Source of the DNA: Strongyloides papillosus
Taxonomy: Eukaryota > Nematoda > Chromadorea > Rhabditida > Strongyloididae
NCBI GenBank assembly: GCA_005656395.1
Contig: SRSI01000077.1
Location: 682,001 to 746,000 of the forward strand
Length of the DNA stretch: 64,000 nucleotides
Direction of reading: 5' to 3'
The notes under the pieces are model-generated. The model was given only the letters and a program-made list of their open reading frames with translations. It made no database searches and had not been told where the DNA came from. Numbering within the stretch: the first letter of the stretch is position 1; each line of letters starts with the position of its first letter. Position numbers and translations under genes: made by a program. Of this stretch, positions 25,201 to 35,473 are shown piece by piece.

Positions 25201-26540
25201 AGAAGTGTTGTTGATGCTTTTCATACAAATAAAAAACTTAATGATAATAATAGAAGAAGAATATCAACTGATGTAAGGAATGCTCTTGAAAATGAGACTA
25301 ATTGGGATTTTGATGTCATTCACTTAGAAAGAATAACTGATCATCATGCATTAACATACCTTGGTATGAAGATTTTTGATAAATGGAAAGTTCATGAACA
25401 TTTGAATTGTAGTAGAGATATCATTGGAAGATGGTTTCAAGTAATAGAAAGTCATTATCATAATGATAATACCTATCATAACGCGACACATGCAGCTGAT
25501 GTTCTCCAAGCAACATCAGTATTTTTAGAATCTGAAGTTGTTGCTGAAAATGTTGTAGATACACATGCAATTGCAGCATTGATTGCTGCAGCTATTCATG
25601 ATCTTGATCATCCAGGAAGAGGAAATGGATACTTGATAAATACAAGACAACATTTGGCACTTTTATATAATGATCAATCAGTTCTAGAGAATCATCATGT
25701 TGCTTTAACGTTTCAAATCACTGTACCGGATAAAAATATTAATATTTTTCAAAATATGAATCGTGAAGAGTACAATGGGTTAAGGCAAGCTATAGTTGAC
25801 ATGGTTCTTGCTACAGATATGTCAAGACATTTTGAGTATTTGACAAAATTTCAACAGACATTATTAAATTTACCAGATGAAGAGAATAGAGAAGCAAACA
25901 GTTTGGCAATTTGTAGAATGATGATAAAATGTGCTGATATCTCAAATCCAGTAAGACAATGGAAGATCTCACAAGATTGGGCTTTTAGAATTGTTAATGA
26001 ATATTTTGAACAGGTATGTTAATTTTTATAGAAAATTATTATAAGAATATTTATAATTTTATACTAGTTTTAATTAAATTAATAATATTAATTAATTATT
26101 TTGATGTAAAATTATACTAATTTAGTTTCTAAAACACTTTCGCAGTAAATGGCATTTATATAAACATGATAAACGTATATAAAAAATATGTCATTTATTT
26201 CAATGACAAATTATTTCTATTAAAATAATTTGTTAAAGTATCTATTAAACTTTTAATTTTTTTGATTATTCATATATACTAATATGTATTTTTTTAGACA
26301 AAAGAGGAGATTGAGAAAGGATTGCCTGTTTCTTTATTACATTTTAACAGAGAAACTTGTAATGTTCCTAGAACTCAGGTTGGTTTCATTGACATGTTTG
26401 TAAGAGAAGCATTTACACATTGGTGCGGGTTTGCTCAAATTCCTGAATTATTAACCATATTGGAGGAAAATTACGAAAAGTGGAAGGAACAAATAGATAG
26501 TTGGAAAACATCAGATAACGAAACATTATTGTCAAAATAA
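19212..26540 (+). CDS. cAMP phosphodiesterase, PDE8 family
   Basis: Eleven exons: 19212-19748, 19882-20069, 21278-21337, 21870-21921, 22084-22185, 22682-23067, 23301-23338, 23403-23479, 24948-25115, 25171-26013 and 26298-26540 (897 residues). The N-terminus (MRWCCGASC) has cysteines suited to lipidation. VEVFGPMLLRSQKS begins the receiver-like region typical of PDE8; a PAS domain follows at about 314-352 (EQPIEICDQTNSIQYVNKAY). The catalytic domain has YHNATHAADV (His639, His643), AAIHDLDHPGRGN (His679, Asp680) and MMIKCADISNPVR, the metal-binding set of class I PDEs. PDE8 enzymes are high-affinity, cAMP-specific and insensitive to common inhibitors; C. elegans pde-6 is the family member. Intron 5 (22186-22681) uses a GC donor. 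Two introns exceed 1.2 kb. Confidence 0.92.
20070..21277 (+). other. Large PDE8 intron 2
   Basis: 1208-nt AT-rich intron between exons encoding the receiver-like domain. The open frame at 20301-20540 has random-like composition, and nothing functional is recognised. Confidence 0.6.
23480..24947 (+). other. Large PDE8 intron 8
   Basis: 1468-nt AT-rich intron with a short (ATAAT)n microsatellite at about 24318-24341. No nested gene seen. Confidence 0.6.
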
Positions 26541-27490
26541 TTATAATGTGACATCATCAAAAGTATTATTGTTATTATTATTTAATATACATGCAACTTT
26601 ACAAAATTTTTTCGGAAGTATACTTTTTTAAGGTCAATTTAATTATTCAAGTATTTACCATTTCTTGCGCAAATTATATAGTTTATATGTCCGAACTTTA
26701 AAAAGAAATGGTCGATAAAAAGAATGATAATTAAAAGAAAAAAAAGTAGACTAACAAGTATAGTATTTTTTTAACCATTCACTAATTTGGGTAACATAAT
26801 TATTTTATACAAAAGTATATTTTTAATAAACCCACGCAACAGAAAAATGCTCTTTCATGAAATATCAATTATTATGTTTTACTAATGAATCAACAATACT
26901 CTATATGTTAATAACTGTATTAGCTGCCATTACTCTTGTCAATATTTTTATCCAACAGAAATGCGTTTCAATATAACATGTTACGTCTACTTCAACAATA
27001 TCGTTTTTCTTCTTCTATTAAAATTATGATGAAATTGTATGTTATTCATTTAAGTATTAAATGCAGAATTATCCTTTCATTCTCTCCTCTTACAATTTTT
27101 TTTACTTTTTGATGTACAAAAAAGTAATTAATAAATTGCTTTTTTTTGTTTACCATTCTTGCCATTGTCAGAATAAATCCAACAAAAATCAACTAATTAT
27201 TCTCTTATTATCACTCAATCTTTTCTCTTCACAGACAATTTTTTCTAAAGAAATTTTATAAAAAACAATTTCCAACATACAGATATATGCCAAAAACTAT
27301 ATCAATAATTATTTTAAATGTATATGTATTTGTAATAATAATTCTTGCCATCAAAAAAAAACTTCTTAAATATTTAAATAAATAATTTTAATTTATAATT
27401 TATTAAAATAAAAAAAATCACTGATTCCAAATACTTTATTAAAGCAATACACAAACAAAATTATAGTTCATAACACTAGTTATTTATTCT
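26541..27490. other. Convergent spacer after PDE8
   Basis: 950 bp between the PDE8 stop and the end of the minus-strand TBP-like gene. AT-rich; the 66-codon frame at 27061-27261 is Phe/Leu/Ser-rich noise. Probably two 3' UTRs. Confidence 0.55.
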
Positions 27491-28204
27491 TTACATTTTT
27501 GACTGTTTAATAACGGGATAAATTCGCTGAACAATTTCTACAAGCTCACTTTCAGACACAGCTCCAGTAACAGTGACAGATCCGGTTGTATGAATTCTCA
27601 AAACACCTTTAATCGATGGATCATGAAAGTTCCATAGTAAACCAATAAATAATTCAGGTTCATATTGAGAATTAACTGGATATTTCCTTGACATTTTTTC
27701 TATATGAATGTTAAAGGGAAATTTAACGGTAGCCATAATATTACTGATCCTATAATTTCTTATTCTTATCACTTGGTCAGATTTCCCCATTATCTTCTGA
27801 ACCATCCTTGCTGTGGTTCTAGATACTAATAAAGCAGACTTTTCACTGGAAAAAAGCTTTAAATATAAAATTAGAAACTTACCTTCTACAACCCATCACA
27901 ACAACTTTACCCGAATTAAATATTTTTATAAAACAATTATATTTTTTCTTATGCCTAACAAGATGTGTATTTGCGCGTTCATATATTACATCACAAGTGC
28001 TTAAAGCTACCTTTCTTAGATCAATGTGCATAGGAATTTGGTAGTTACTAACAATATTATTAATCTACAATGATAAACACCAATTAAGGTAATATAAAAA
28101 TTAAGGCAAAATCTCACCTGAATTTCTACAATAACACCATCTGGTTGTAGTTCAACTGGAATTATTCCTGTATCAGAACTTTTTGGTATTTGCTCATCAG
28201 ACAT
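27491..28204 (-). CDS. TBP-like factor (TLF/TRF2/TBPL1)
   Basis: Three exons, 28204-28118, 28064-27883 and 27845-27491 (207 residues), introns 53 and 37 nt. The protein is two TBP repeats with a short N-terminal arm. Repeat 1 (IVSNYQIPMHIDLRKVAL, then FIKIFNSGKVVVMGC) and repeat 2 (RISNIMATVKFPFNIHIE, SQYEPELFIGL, LRIHTTGSVTVTGA, IVQRIYPV) follow the saddle fold. The repeat-2 sequence is nearer to TBPL1 (YEPELHPAV, IFSTGSITVTG, VEQIYPF) than to TBP, and the TATA-intercalating phenylalanines are not conserved in the TBP pattern. TLF proteins bind TFIIA/TFIIB and direct transcription from TATA-less promoters; C. elegans tlf-1 is needed for embryonic zygotic transcription. The 37-nt intron is among the shortest in the window. 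Divergent from B3GNTL1. Confidence 0.88.
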
Positions 28205-29104
28205 CTTTTATAGTAAGCAAATAACAAACTTCCTACAAAAAATTGTCATCGTTATTGAAGATAAATGTATATATTTATAAAAAATATGATATTGTAAATC
28301 AAGGAACAAATATCTATGTCTAAATATTGCAATAGGCGTCAAATTAAAAGTTAGAAGAACTTAGTCTTTTCTACCAGTAGAAAAGAGAATTGGTACTAAG
28401 TGCTAAACATAGTTCTAATAATATTATAAAAAAATAGAAACAGTTAGTTAAATACACAAATGTAATATTAAAACATTAATAATTAAATAAAAAATTTTCA
28501 TTATATAAATAAAACAAATTAAAATTCTATAACAAAAATTGATTACTTTAAAATTATAATTTTTACTATCTTTTTTCTATAAAAATGAGATAGTTTACAA
28601 ATTTGTACTTAATTTATAGAAATAACAGGAAGTAGAATGTTATGAAATAGATATTATTATAACGAAATGTATACAAAATTATGGGTAAAAATTGTTTCAA
28701 CTCTTGATAGGTAAAAGTTAAAAGTTTTGGGAAAACGTTTACTTGTACTATTAAGTTATGTTTCAAACTACTATAATAGTGAGGAAGAGAGGAGTTATCT
28801 ATTATTTTAGATGTTGTGTATTAAGAAAAATTAAGTGATATGTCTTTTTGGTTACTGATGTTATTTGTTTAAATAGTTTATCTTTTTGATGATTTAATTT
28901 TTTTTATCAAAAATAAAGATGTAAAATAAAGATGTTATTTTTCAATATTTTTTTACCAAAAAATTTTAAAACTATATTATATTGTAGGTATTTATTTTTT
29001 TTTACTGTGTAAATGTTATACTCAAAAATTTGCGTAACTAATTAATAGATATTTTATAACCAAAATAATAATAATAAAGTGACTGTTTATAGAGAGAAGA
29101 AATT
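28205..29104. other. Divergent promoter region TLF / B3GNTL1
   Basis: 900 bp between two start codons pointing outward. AT-rich. Contains a compound inverted repeat at 28351-28418. No coding frame. Confidence 0.55.
28351..28418. repeat. Compound inverted repeat
   Basis: Nested dyads: CTTTTCTAC / GTAGAAAAG (28366-28374 and 28377-28385, only 2 nt apart), flanked by ACTTAGT / ACTAAGT (28359-28365 and 28395-28401), with a further TTAGAA / TTCTAA pair outside. It could be a protein-binding dyad or a small RNA hairpin; nothing identifies it. Confidence 0.45.
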
Positions 29105-30486
29105 ATGAAGGAAGAAAATAATTTAGTAGTTGTAAGTTATTTAAATATTTTTATAACTTATTTAAAATTACTCATATAAGAGATTTTATTTAGTAAATTA
29201 TTTTAATAGTCTGTTATTATTCCAGTAAAAAATGGTGAAGACTATTTAGATGATACTCTGAAAGCTTTACTCAACCAAAGATGTGAAGGAAATGTACAGT
29301 TAGAGGTATTATTTTAATATATGCGATATTATGGACGATTATTTATAAATTGGTTGTTGTTTTTTTATTTTTAGATATCAATTTATGATGATGCTTCAGT
29401 TGACAGAACAGATGAAATAATCAAAAAGTGGAAGGATATATTCTTGAAGGAAAACTATCTTTTCATACATTCAAAAGCCAAGACAAATAAATTAGGCGGT
29501 GTGGCATATGCAAAACACCAAGCTATCATTCAATCTACAGGAGAATATTTATGTTTTAACGATTCAGATGATATCTCTTCTGTCGATAGAATTGATAAGC
29601 AGCTTAAATTTATATTGATGAATGAAACACCTTTTAATATATTGTTAGGGTCTAATTTTATAAGAATTCCCCATGATTCTACAGTACGTTTCACAAGATG
29701 GGCTAATAATTTAACTGAAAAACAACTAATGGTACAATGTTATACTTCCAACGGTCCCACGGTTATAGCTCCAACATGGTTCATGAGTAAAAAATTATAT
29801 GACGCTGTAGGTGGATTTAAAACAGACATTGTAAGTGGATTTCCAGAGGATTTAGATTTTTTCTATCGAGCTTTAAGAAAAGGTGAGGGAATTTCTCAAG
29901 ATTTTTAATTAATTTAAACATATAGGTGTCATAGTAAAAAAAGTACCGTATAACCTTGTGACATACCGTTATCATTCAAACTGTGCAACTTTTAATGTAA
30001 ATGAAAAAACTATCTGGGAAATGAGAGTTAGAGAGGTATCTGAAATCGTTTTATCTAAATGGACTTCCTTTTCTATCTGGAGTGCTGGAAAACAAGGGAA
30101 ATTATTTTTTCGGTATTTAAAATTTTTCTTATAACAATACTTTTAATTATTTTTCTTTAAAGTTCACTAAGAGAAGAAGAAAAAAACAAAGTACAAGCAT
30201 TTTGTGATTGTGATGAAAAGAAAATAGGTCGTCAATTTTTAGAAATATACGATGAAAAACTCCGTTTAGTAACGCATCGAATTCCAATTGTACCAATTTC
30301 GTATGTTTATATTATTGTATTTAATTACATAATGTTTATAAAAACTCTAAACAAATTTTAATTTCCAGAAAAATCAAAGCACCTGTATTAATTTGTGTGA
30401 AATTGGATCTGACAAATGGTTGTTTAGAAAATTATATTAACAAAAAGAATTGGATAGAAGGACGTGACTTTTTTCATTTCTCCTGA
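29105..30486 (+). CDS. Glycosyltransferase family 2, B3GNTL1 (queuosine-tRNA galactosyltransferase) homologue
   Basis: Six exons, 29105-29131, 29210-29305, 29375-29882, 29926-30112, 30163-30300 and 30369-30486 (357 residues; the human protein is of similar length). GT-A fold: SVIIPVKNGEDYLDDTL start, a QLEISIYDDASVDRTDEII nucleotide-binding block, and the DxD-like motif in YLCFNDSDD. The second half carries TSNGPTVIAPTWF, GFPEDLDFFYRALRKGGVI, FSIWSAGKQGKLFFRSL, AFCDCDEKKIG and the terminal CVKLDLTNGCLEN...GRDFFHFS, all matching B3GNTL1. Human B3GNTL1 has been reported as QTGAL, which adds galactose to queuosine at position 34 of tRNA-Tyr; the same role is inferred here. No signal peptide or membrane anchor is present, in keeping with a cytosolic tRNA-modifying enzyme rather than a Golgi one. 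Confidence 0.92.
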
Positions 30487-30897
30487 TGTATAAACACATA
30501 TTTGTACACTCTAAATTTTTGGTAAAAGAGCTTATAATGTTAAAAATTTATTTTCTTCTACTTCATACATCCCATCTATGAGTGTGTATATTTTTTACAT
30601 ACATCTAATTTAGTCATTTTATCATCTGTTTTTTAACTAATTTATTGTTCTTGACAAAAAGATTTTTAAAGATTTTATTTTTATGTTAGAAATATGAACA
30701 TTTACTTACAAATATTTTTGTTTTACATATGCCATTATCTCTCGTTATTTTTATTTTCAAATTTCATTTTTCTATTCAAAAATATAACACTATGTATATT
30801 TTTATTGGCGTTTTTATATATTTCTGTTTTATTTTGGAATGGCATTATTTTACAATCAATTTTTTTTTATTAATTTTTAGGTTTTAGTTTATTATAA
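30487..30897. other. Spacer between B3GNTL1 and IMPA
   Basis: 411 bp of T-rich DNA between two plus-strand genes. A TTTTTAG acceptor-like site at about 30875-30880, shortly before the IMPA start, suits leader trans-splicing. Confidence 0.5.
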
Positions 30898-32194
30898 ATG
30901 GATACTCCATTGTTACATCCTGATGAGGAAAAATTTTTCCTGGTTGCCCTTGATTTGGTAAAAAAAGCAGGAAGTGTGAGTTAATAATATTTTTAATTTT
31001 TACATAAATTTTTTCTAGCTTGTACGTAATGCATTTGATCAACCATTTTCTTCTGTTTCTACAAAAGCATCAAATACAGATTTAGTTACTGAAACAGACC
31101 AAGCTGTCGAGAAATTATTAATTTCAAACTTATCTACTACTTTTCCGGATCATAAATTTATTGGGGAAGAAAGTGATGCCGCTGGAATTAAAGCAGAATG
31201 GAGTGATGCTCCAACATGGATTATTGATCCTATTGATGGAACAACAAATTTTGTTCATCGTATTCCCATGATTGCTATATGTGTTGGATTAGCTATTAAG
31301 AAGCAGGTTCGAGCTGGAATAGTATACAATCCAATTACTAATGAATTATGGCATGCTCAATATGGCAAAGGAGCTTTTAAGAATGGATTTCCAATTAAAA
31401 CTCCAAACATTGAAGGTAAGAAATAAAGATTTTATAATGCTTTAGATAATTTAATAGAATAGTCCTTTGAAAGTCTTTCTTTATATTTTTTAACATTATC
31501 TTATATTCAGATTTATCACAAAGTGTCATTTGCCAATCGTTGGGTATACATAATATGTTAAAACATGGTAATGGATGGCTTGATATTGTGACTAATAATA
31601 TGAAAAATGAAGTTTATAAAGGTGTTAGAGGGTAAGGAAAAAATTATAGTAATAGAAAGACTTTCACAAGGTATATCTTACTCATCAAATATTTAATGAT
31701 AAAAAATAATAATATATTTAAAATGTATTTCAGCACTTAGTGATGCTGTTATTATAACACAATTAGGATCCGATAGGTCGAGTAGCCTTGTGAAATCTTT
31801 CTTAGATACTTATCAACGTCTTATGGTTGATAATGAAGCTCATGGGTAAAACTAATTGAATATATAGTACTAATATTTTAATTTTATAGACACAGATCAT
31901 TTGGAAGTGCTGCTATAAATATGGTAGTTATATTTACTAGTTACTTTTTTTATTTAATAATTATAGGTTTATGTTGCTCAGGGTAGTATCAATGCATATG
32001 TAGAGTATGGTATTCACTGTTGGGATGTGGCTGCTGCTGGTATAATAGTAAAAGAAGCAGGGGGCTGCTTAATGGACCCAACTGGAGGAGAATTTGATAT
32101 TATGTCGAGAAAAGTATTATGTTCTAGTACCAAAAAGCTTGGAGAAGAGTTGTCGAAATGTCTGACACATGTTGAGTATCCAAAAGAATTTTGA
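30898..32194 (+). CDS. Inositol monophosphatase with alternative duplicated exon
   Basis: Exons 30898-30975, 31019-31415, then either 31511-31631 (A) or 31734-31845 (B), then 31890-31923 and 31967-32194. Isoforms would be 285 (A) or 282 (B) residues, normal for IMPA1. Active-site motifs are complete: GEES (residues 75-78), [14 protein letters not shown] (93-106) and [12 protein letters not shown], which supply the Mg-binding Glu and Asp residues. The enzyme hydrolyses inositol phosphates to free inositol for phosphoinositide signalling and is the lithium target; C. elegans ttx-7 is the neuronal orthologue. Exons A and B are homologous ([11 protein letters not shown] and [11 protein letters not shown]), enter in phase 1 and leave in phase 2, and so are interchangeable. 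Joining both gives an immediate TAG. Exon B is closer to the family consensus (LGS.R). Confidence 0.92.
31511..31631 (+). other. Alternative exon A of inositol monophosphatase
   Basis: 121 nt with TTCAG acceptor and GTAAGG donor. Encodes [12 protein letters not shown]... ending KGVRG, and joins the common exon [11 protein letters not shown] through a split Gly codon. Mutually exclusive with exon B because inclusion of both shifts the frame. Confidence 0.75.
31734..31845 (+). other. Alternative exon B of inositol monophosphatase
   Basis: 112 nt with TTTCAG acceptor and GTAAAA donor. Encodes [17 protein letters not shown]... ending NEAHG, and joins the same common exon. It differs from exon A by nine bases, so the frame is kept. 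Confidence 0.75.
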
Positions 32195-32569
32195 AGTAAA
32201 ATACCTTTTTATCATTTTATGTTTCTTTCTTTAAGCTAGATACAATCACGTAGTATCTATAATTGTATGATCAAAAATCACAAAAAAGTACTTTTTTGTC
32301 AAAAAAAAATAAATATTCATACAAAAAAGTTCTATCTGTTTAAATTTTTCCTCTACAAAGTAATAAAAATTGTTAATAGTAAAGTATAAATTACTACGAA
32401 CTATGTGTGAATGATGATATAAATTTTTATAGTGTTTATAAAAATTGTTCTTTATCATCATTGATATTCATAATTCTAATCAATAAGCGTTGATAACGCT
32501 TTAGGAGCTATTATACTAAAATAATAGCCTTATTTTTTCATTGTTTGTGACTATTTTTACACATATACT
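32195..32569. other. Spacer with twin hairpins
   Basis: 375 bp after IMPA. Its last 90 bp hold two consecutive perfect hairpins (32485-32528) and then the micro-ORF start. The rest is AT-rich with no gene. Confidence 0.5.
32485..32528 (+). repeat. Two adjacent perfect hairpins
   Basis: Hairpin 1: AAGCGTT, loop GAT, AACGCTT (32485-32501). Hairpin 2: GCTATTA, 8-nt loop, TAATAGC (32507-32528). They are 5 nt apart and end 41 nt before the micro-ORF ATG. They could be a structured 5' leader, a 3'-end signal for IMPA, or a small RNA. Confidence 0.5.
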
Positions 32570-32762
32570 ATGGCTTCTTCTCATTTCTTACAACGTTCTC
32601 GAAGAACATCTCCCCAAAAAAACGTTAGCGCACTTTATCACATTTACCCTGATGGTTATCTTTGTTTCGACGCGACGCAACCATACGATTTTTGAAGATG
32701 ACCAGTTACTTTTTGAGAAATCTATTGTTTTTAATTTTCCCATTTGTGATTGTACTTTTTAA
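32570..32762 (+). other. Micro-ORF interrupted at TTT-TGA with open +1 frame
   Basis: ATG at 32570 opens 41 codons (begins MASSHFLQRSRRTSPQK, ends DATQPYDF) closed by TGA at 32693-32695. The codons use many C- and G-ending triplets, unlike the surrounding noise. Skipping one T at TTT-T-GAA continues 22 more codons (EDDQLLFEKSIVFNF...) to TAA at 32760-32762, giving a 63-residue product. TTT-TGA is, as I recall, the +1 frameshift site of nematode antizyme mRNAs, but no antizyme C-terminal domain can be found here. Other explanations are a one-base error in the T5 run, a decayed gene, or a 41-residue peptide. No family is recognised. Confidence 0.35.
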
Positions 32763-32976
32763 AGTATATTGCTTTATTTTAAAAATTTTTATTGATAAAA
32801 GATACTCAAAAAATAAAAATGTTTTTTAAGTAGTCACTCTTTTTTTTCAAATAAGATGAGTATGTTACTTCCCTATATTTCATTAAACGTACACTCTTCG
32901 AATTTGATTTTTTTTACTATAATCATACTCATATTTAGTAGTGTTTGTTTGGTTGTTTCAGAATTAAATACAAAAA

Positions 32977-33358
32977 ATGTTGGATAAATCCCAACCACCA
33001 ACACAAGAAGAAGTCTCTGCCGTATGTAAAGAGGCATTGGATACAATAATTGGAAAATCTGTATATGACTATAATGAAGCTAACAAGTGGATTAAACAAA
33101 TTGTTGAAACGGTCCGCGCCAATCTTGTTACAATGGATAGACCATACAAATTTATCGTGAGTTGTGTTATATTCCAAAATAATATCGGAGCTGGAATGAA
33201 TATTTCTTCTACATGTTACTGGGATAAGAATTCTGACCGTAAGTTTCTTCTTAGATAATTACTTTTACTTTTTTTTAGAATCTTATGCATTTCGTTGGGA
33301 GAACAAATCTATCTTGGCAGCTTGCTATGTTTATGCCGTTGCTTTTCCACCAAATTAG
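32977..33358 (+). CDS. Dynein light chain, Tctex type
   Basis: Two exons, 32977-33238 and 33279-33358, joined in phase 1 over a 40-nt intron (113 residues, the usual Tctex-1 length). The pattern ALDTIIGKSVYDYNEANKW, RPYKFIVSCVIFQNNIGAGMN, SSTCYWDKNSD and the final FRWENKSILAACYVYAVAF match DYNLT1/3, which dimerise and bind the dynein intermediate chain as cargo adaptors. Reading through the intron gives a false tail. A TTTCAG acceptor 16 bp before the ATG suggests a spliced or trans-spliced leader. Confidence 0.93.
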
Positions 33359-35473
33359 ATTATTATTATTATAATAAAAAATTTTGTTGTGGATATATAG
33401 TACATTTTTATACATATATTATATAACGCCTTAATTAAGTTTCACCCAGATTACTTTATTTTCCTCATAAAATATCTCTGCTAAAAATAAAGTTATTTTT
33501 GAAATGTAAATATATATTAAGAAAAGTAATTAGTAGATAATTCTCGAAGAATATTCGTAGTCGTTATGTTGTTGATTTCTTTATGATTTGTTTATTTAAT
33601 TTTACAAGGCAAATCTTTAAATAATTTATGTAGTTTCATAGTTATAGAAAATTTTGAAAAAAGTAAATCGTGTTAAGTCGATAGTAGATGTTCTGGAAGA
33701 TTAACGTCTCTATAAGAACTTAATATTCAGGTGAATTTTAATTTCATGGATACAATATAAACGATCGTTATGGGTTGTTGTTTAAGTACACGAGACTGCT
33801 TATTTCTATTTGTAAAATAATACAATTTTTTATATTACAATATAAATTTAGATTCTTAGTAATATTTTTCTACTAGAAAGAAATTGACATGTATGTAGGA
33901 GGTTTTTAATTTAAACGGTAAATATTTAGAATACGATAAATACTCATACCTTTCAAAAGTCAAATGTCCGGGAAAATTTAGTTTCTTTTTCCTATAAATG
34001 CTACTGTTACCGTATTTTTTCCGAATTATAAAGATATCAATATAATTTAATAGTTGTTTTTTATCCAATATACTGACTTTTACTACATTTTTTTAATTCT
34101 TAAAAAATTGATGTACTGTTCAAATATATTTTGGAGTTTATTATTTAATATTTTTATTATAATCAACATTAAAAAAATTCTTTTTACTCTTATTTTTTGT
34201 CTTAAAATTATTTTTTCAATTAGTTATAAGGTAGTTAAATAAGAAAAAAATAGCTTATGAACGTATTTAAAAATATTTAATAATGTAATTTTCAAGAACA
34301 TTATTAATAGCACTTTTAAATAAAATTTAGTTGTCTGATAGGTTTATTATTTAATCTAGCAAATGTTTTTTATTTAGATTTATAAATATGTAGTTTTATA
34401 CATATATAAATTGATAAATTCTGTAGTTATTAATTATAAGTCTTGGAACTCAGACTAATTTCATAAATAACAATTTATCCATCGCTATTTAATTTTTTTA
34501 AGTAATGAAGTAGCATATTTTAAAATTCGGTTAACAAGGTGGTTCGCATAAAAAAGTATTTATCTAAGCAATTTTTATTATCAACAGTTGGAAAAACTAG
34601 GATAAACGATAAGTTTTAGTAAAAATTTTCATTTGTAGGTTAATGAAAAAAGAAAAAAATTTTAGATACTACTACAACTTATAATTTACTACAACCTATA
34701 ATTAATCTTAATGTGCTTAGAAATTAATAGAAAGAGTGTTTTAATCAATTAGAGTTATCAATTTCATAAACTTCACAGTTGTGGTAATGCGTTCAATTAT
34801 CATGGTAATGAATTCCCCTATTGAAATAAATTGAATATATTAGATAATTAATGTTCCTCATTACACACTTGATCTCATATGTAGTGAAATCACGACATTT
34901 ATTAGGAACACATAACTTTTAAACATAACAAGATAACAGAAGTATTTTTTTTAACTTGTAAACATATTAAATAATGATATTGTATCGAACAGTTAATTTC
35001 ATAAGGAATCTTCATTTACTTTTTCAAATATGTTTCCTATGTAATTTTATTTAATGCTTTAAAAAAAGATAATAACACTAATAAAAATTGACTTACATTT
35101 AAATTCATTATTTTATTAACTCTTTAAGAAATTTAGTAAAGAAATTCTAACTAACATCATAATTATATGTATGCTTCAATATTTTCAACACAAGATTGAA
35201 TTCCAAAATTGTATAACTAATCGCAAATAATTAAAAATACTAGTACGAATTAAATCAAATTATTTTATATGACTATGATAACGAAATATAATGAATTTAT
35301 TTTAAATGCAATATGATTTCATTTCTATTGAGTTCTGTTATAAAGGATAAAAAATTTTTATAAAGTAAAAACTTCTAGTTGTACAATGATTATTTATTTG
35401 TTTTAAATTATTAAAATCCATATAATTACAATCTATTTAAGTAAGAAAAGTTAATTGAAAATATTGAATTTTA
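33359..35473. other. Intergenic, 2.1 kb
   Basis: AT-rich spacer between the dynein light chain and the end of the minus-strand membrane-protein gene (convergent). Frames at 33856-34068 (-) and 34054-34242 (+) overlap each other and look random. Nothing functional seen. Confidence 0.55.

Noticed and set aside
32570..32762. Identification of the micro-ORF as ornithine decarboxylase antizyme
   Set aside because: Only the shift-site-like TTT-TGA supports it; the conserved antizyme C-terminal domain is not found downstream before or after the dynein light chain gene.
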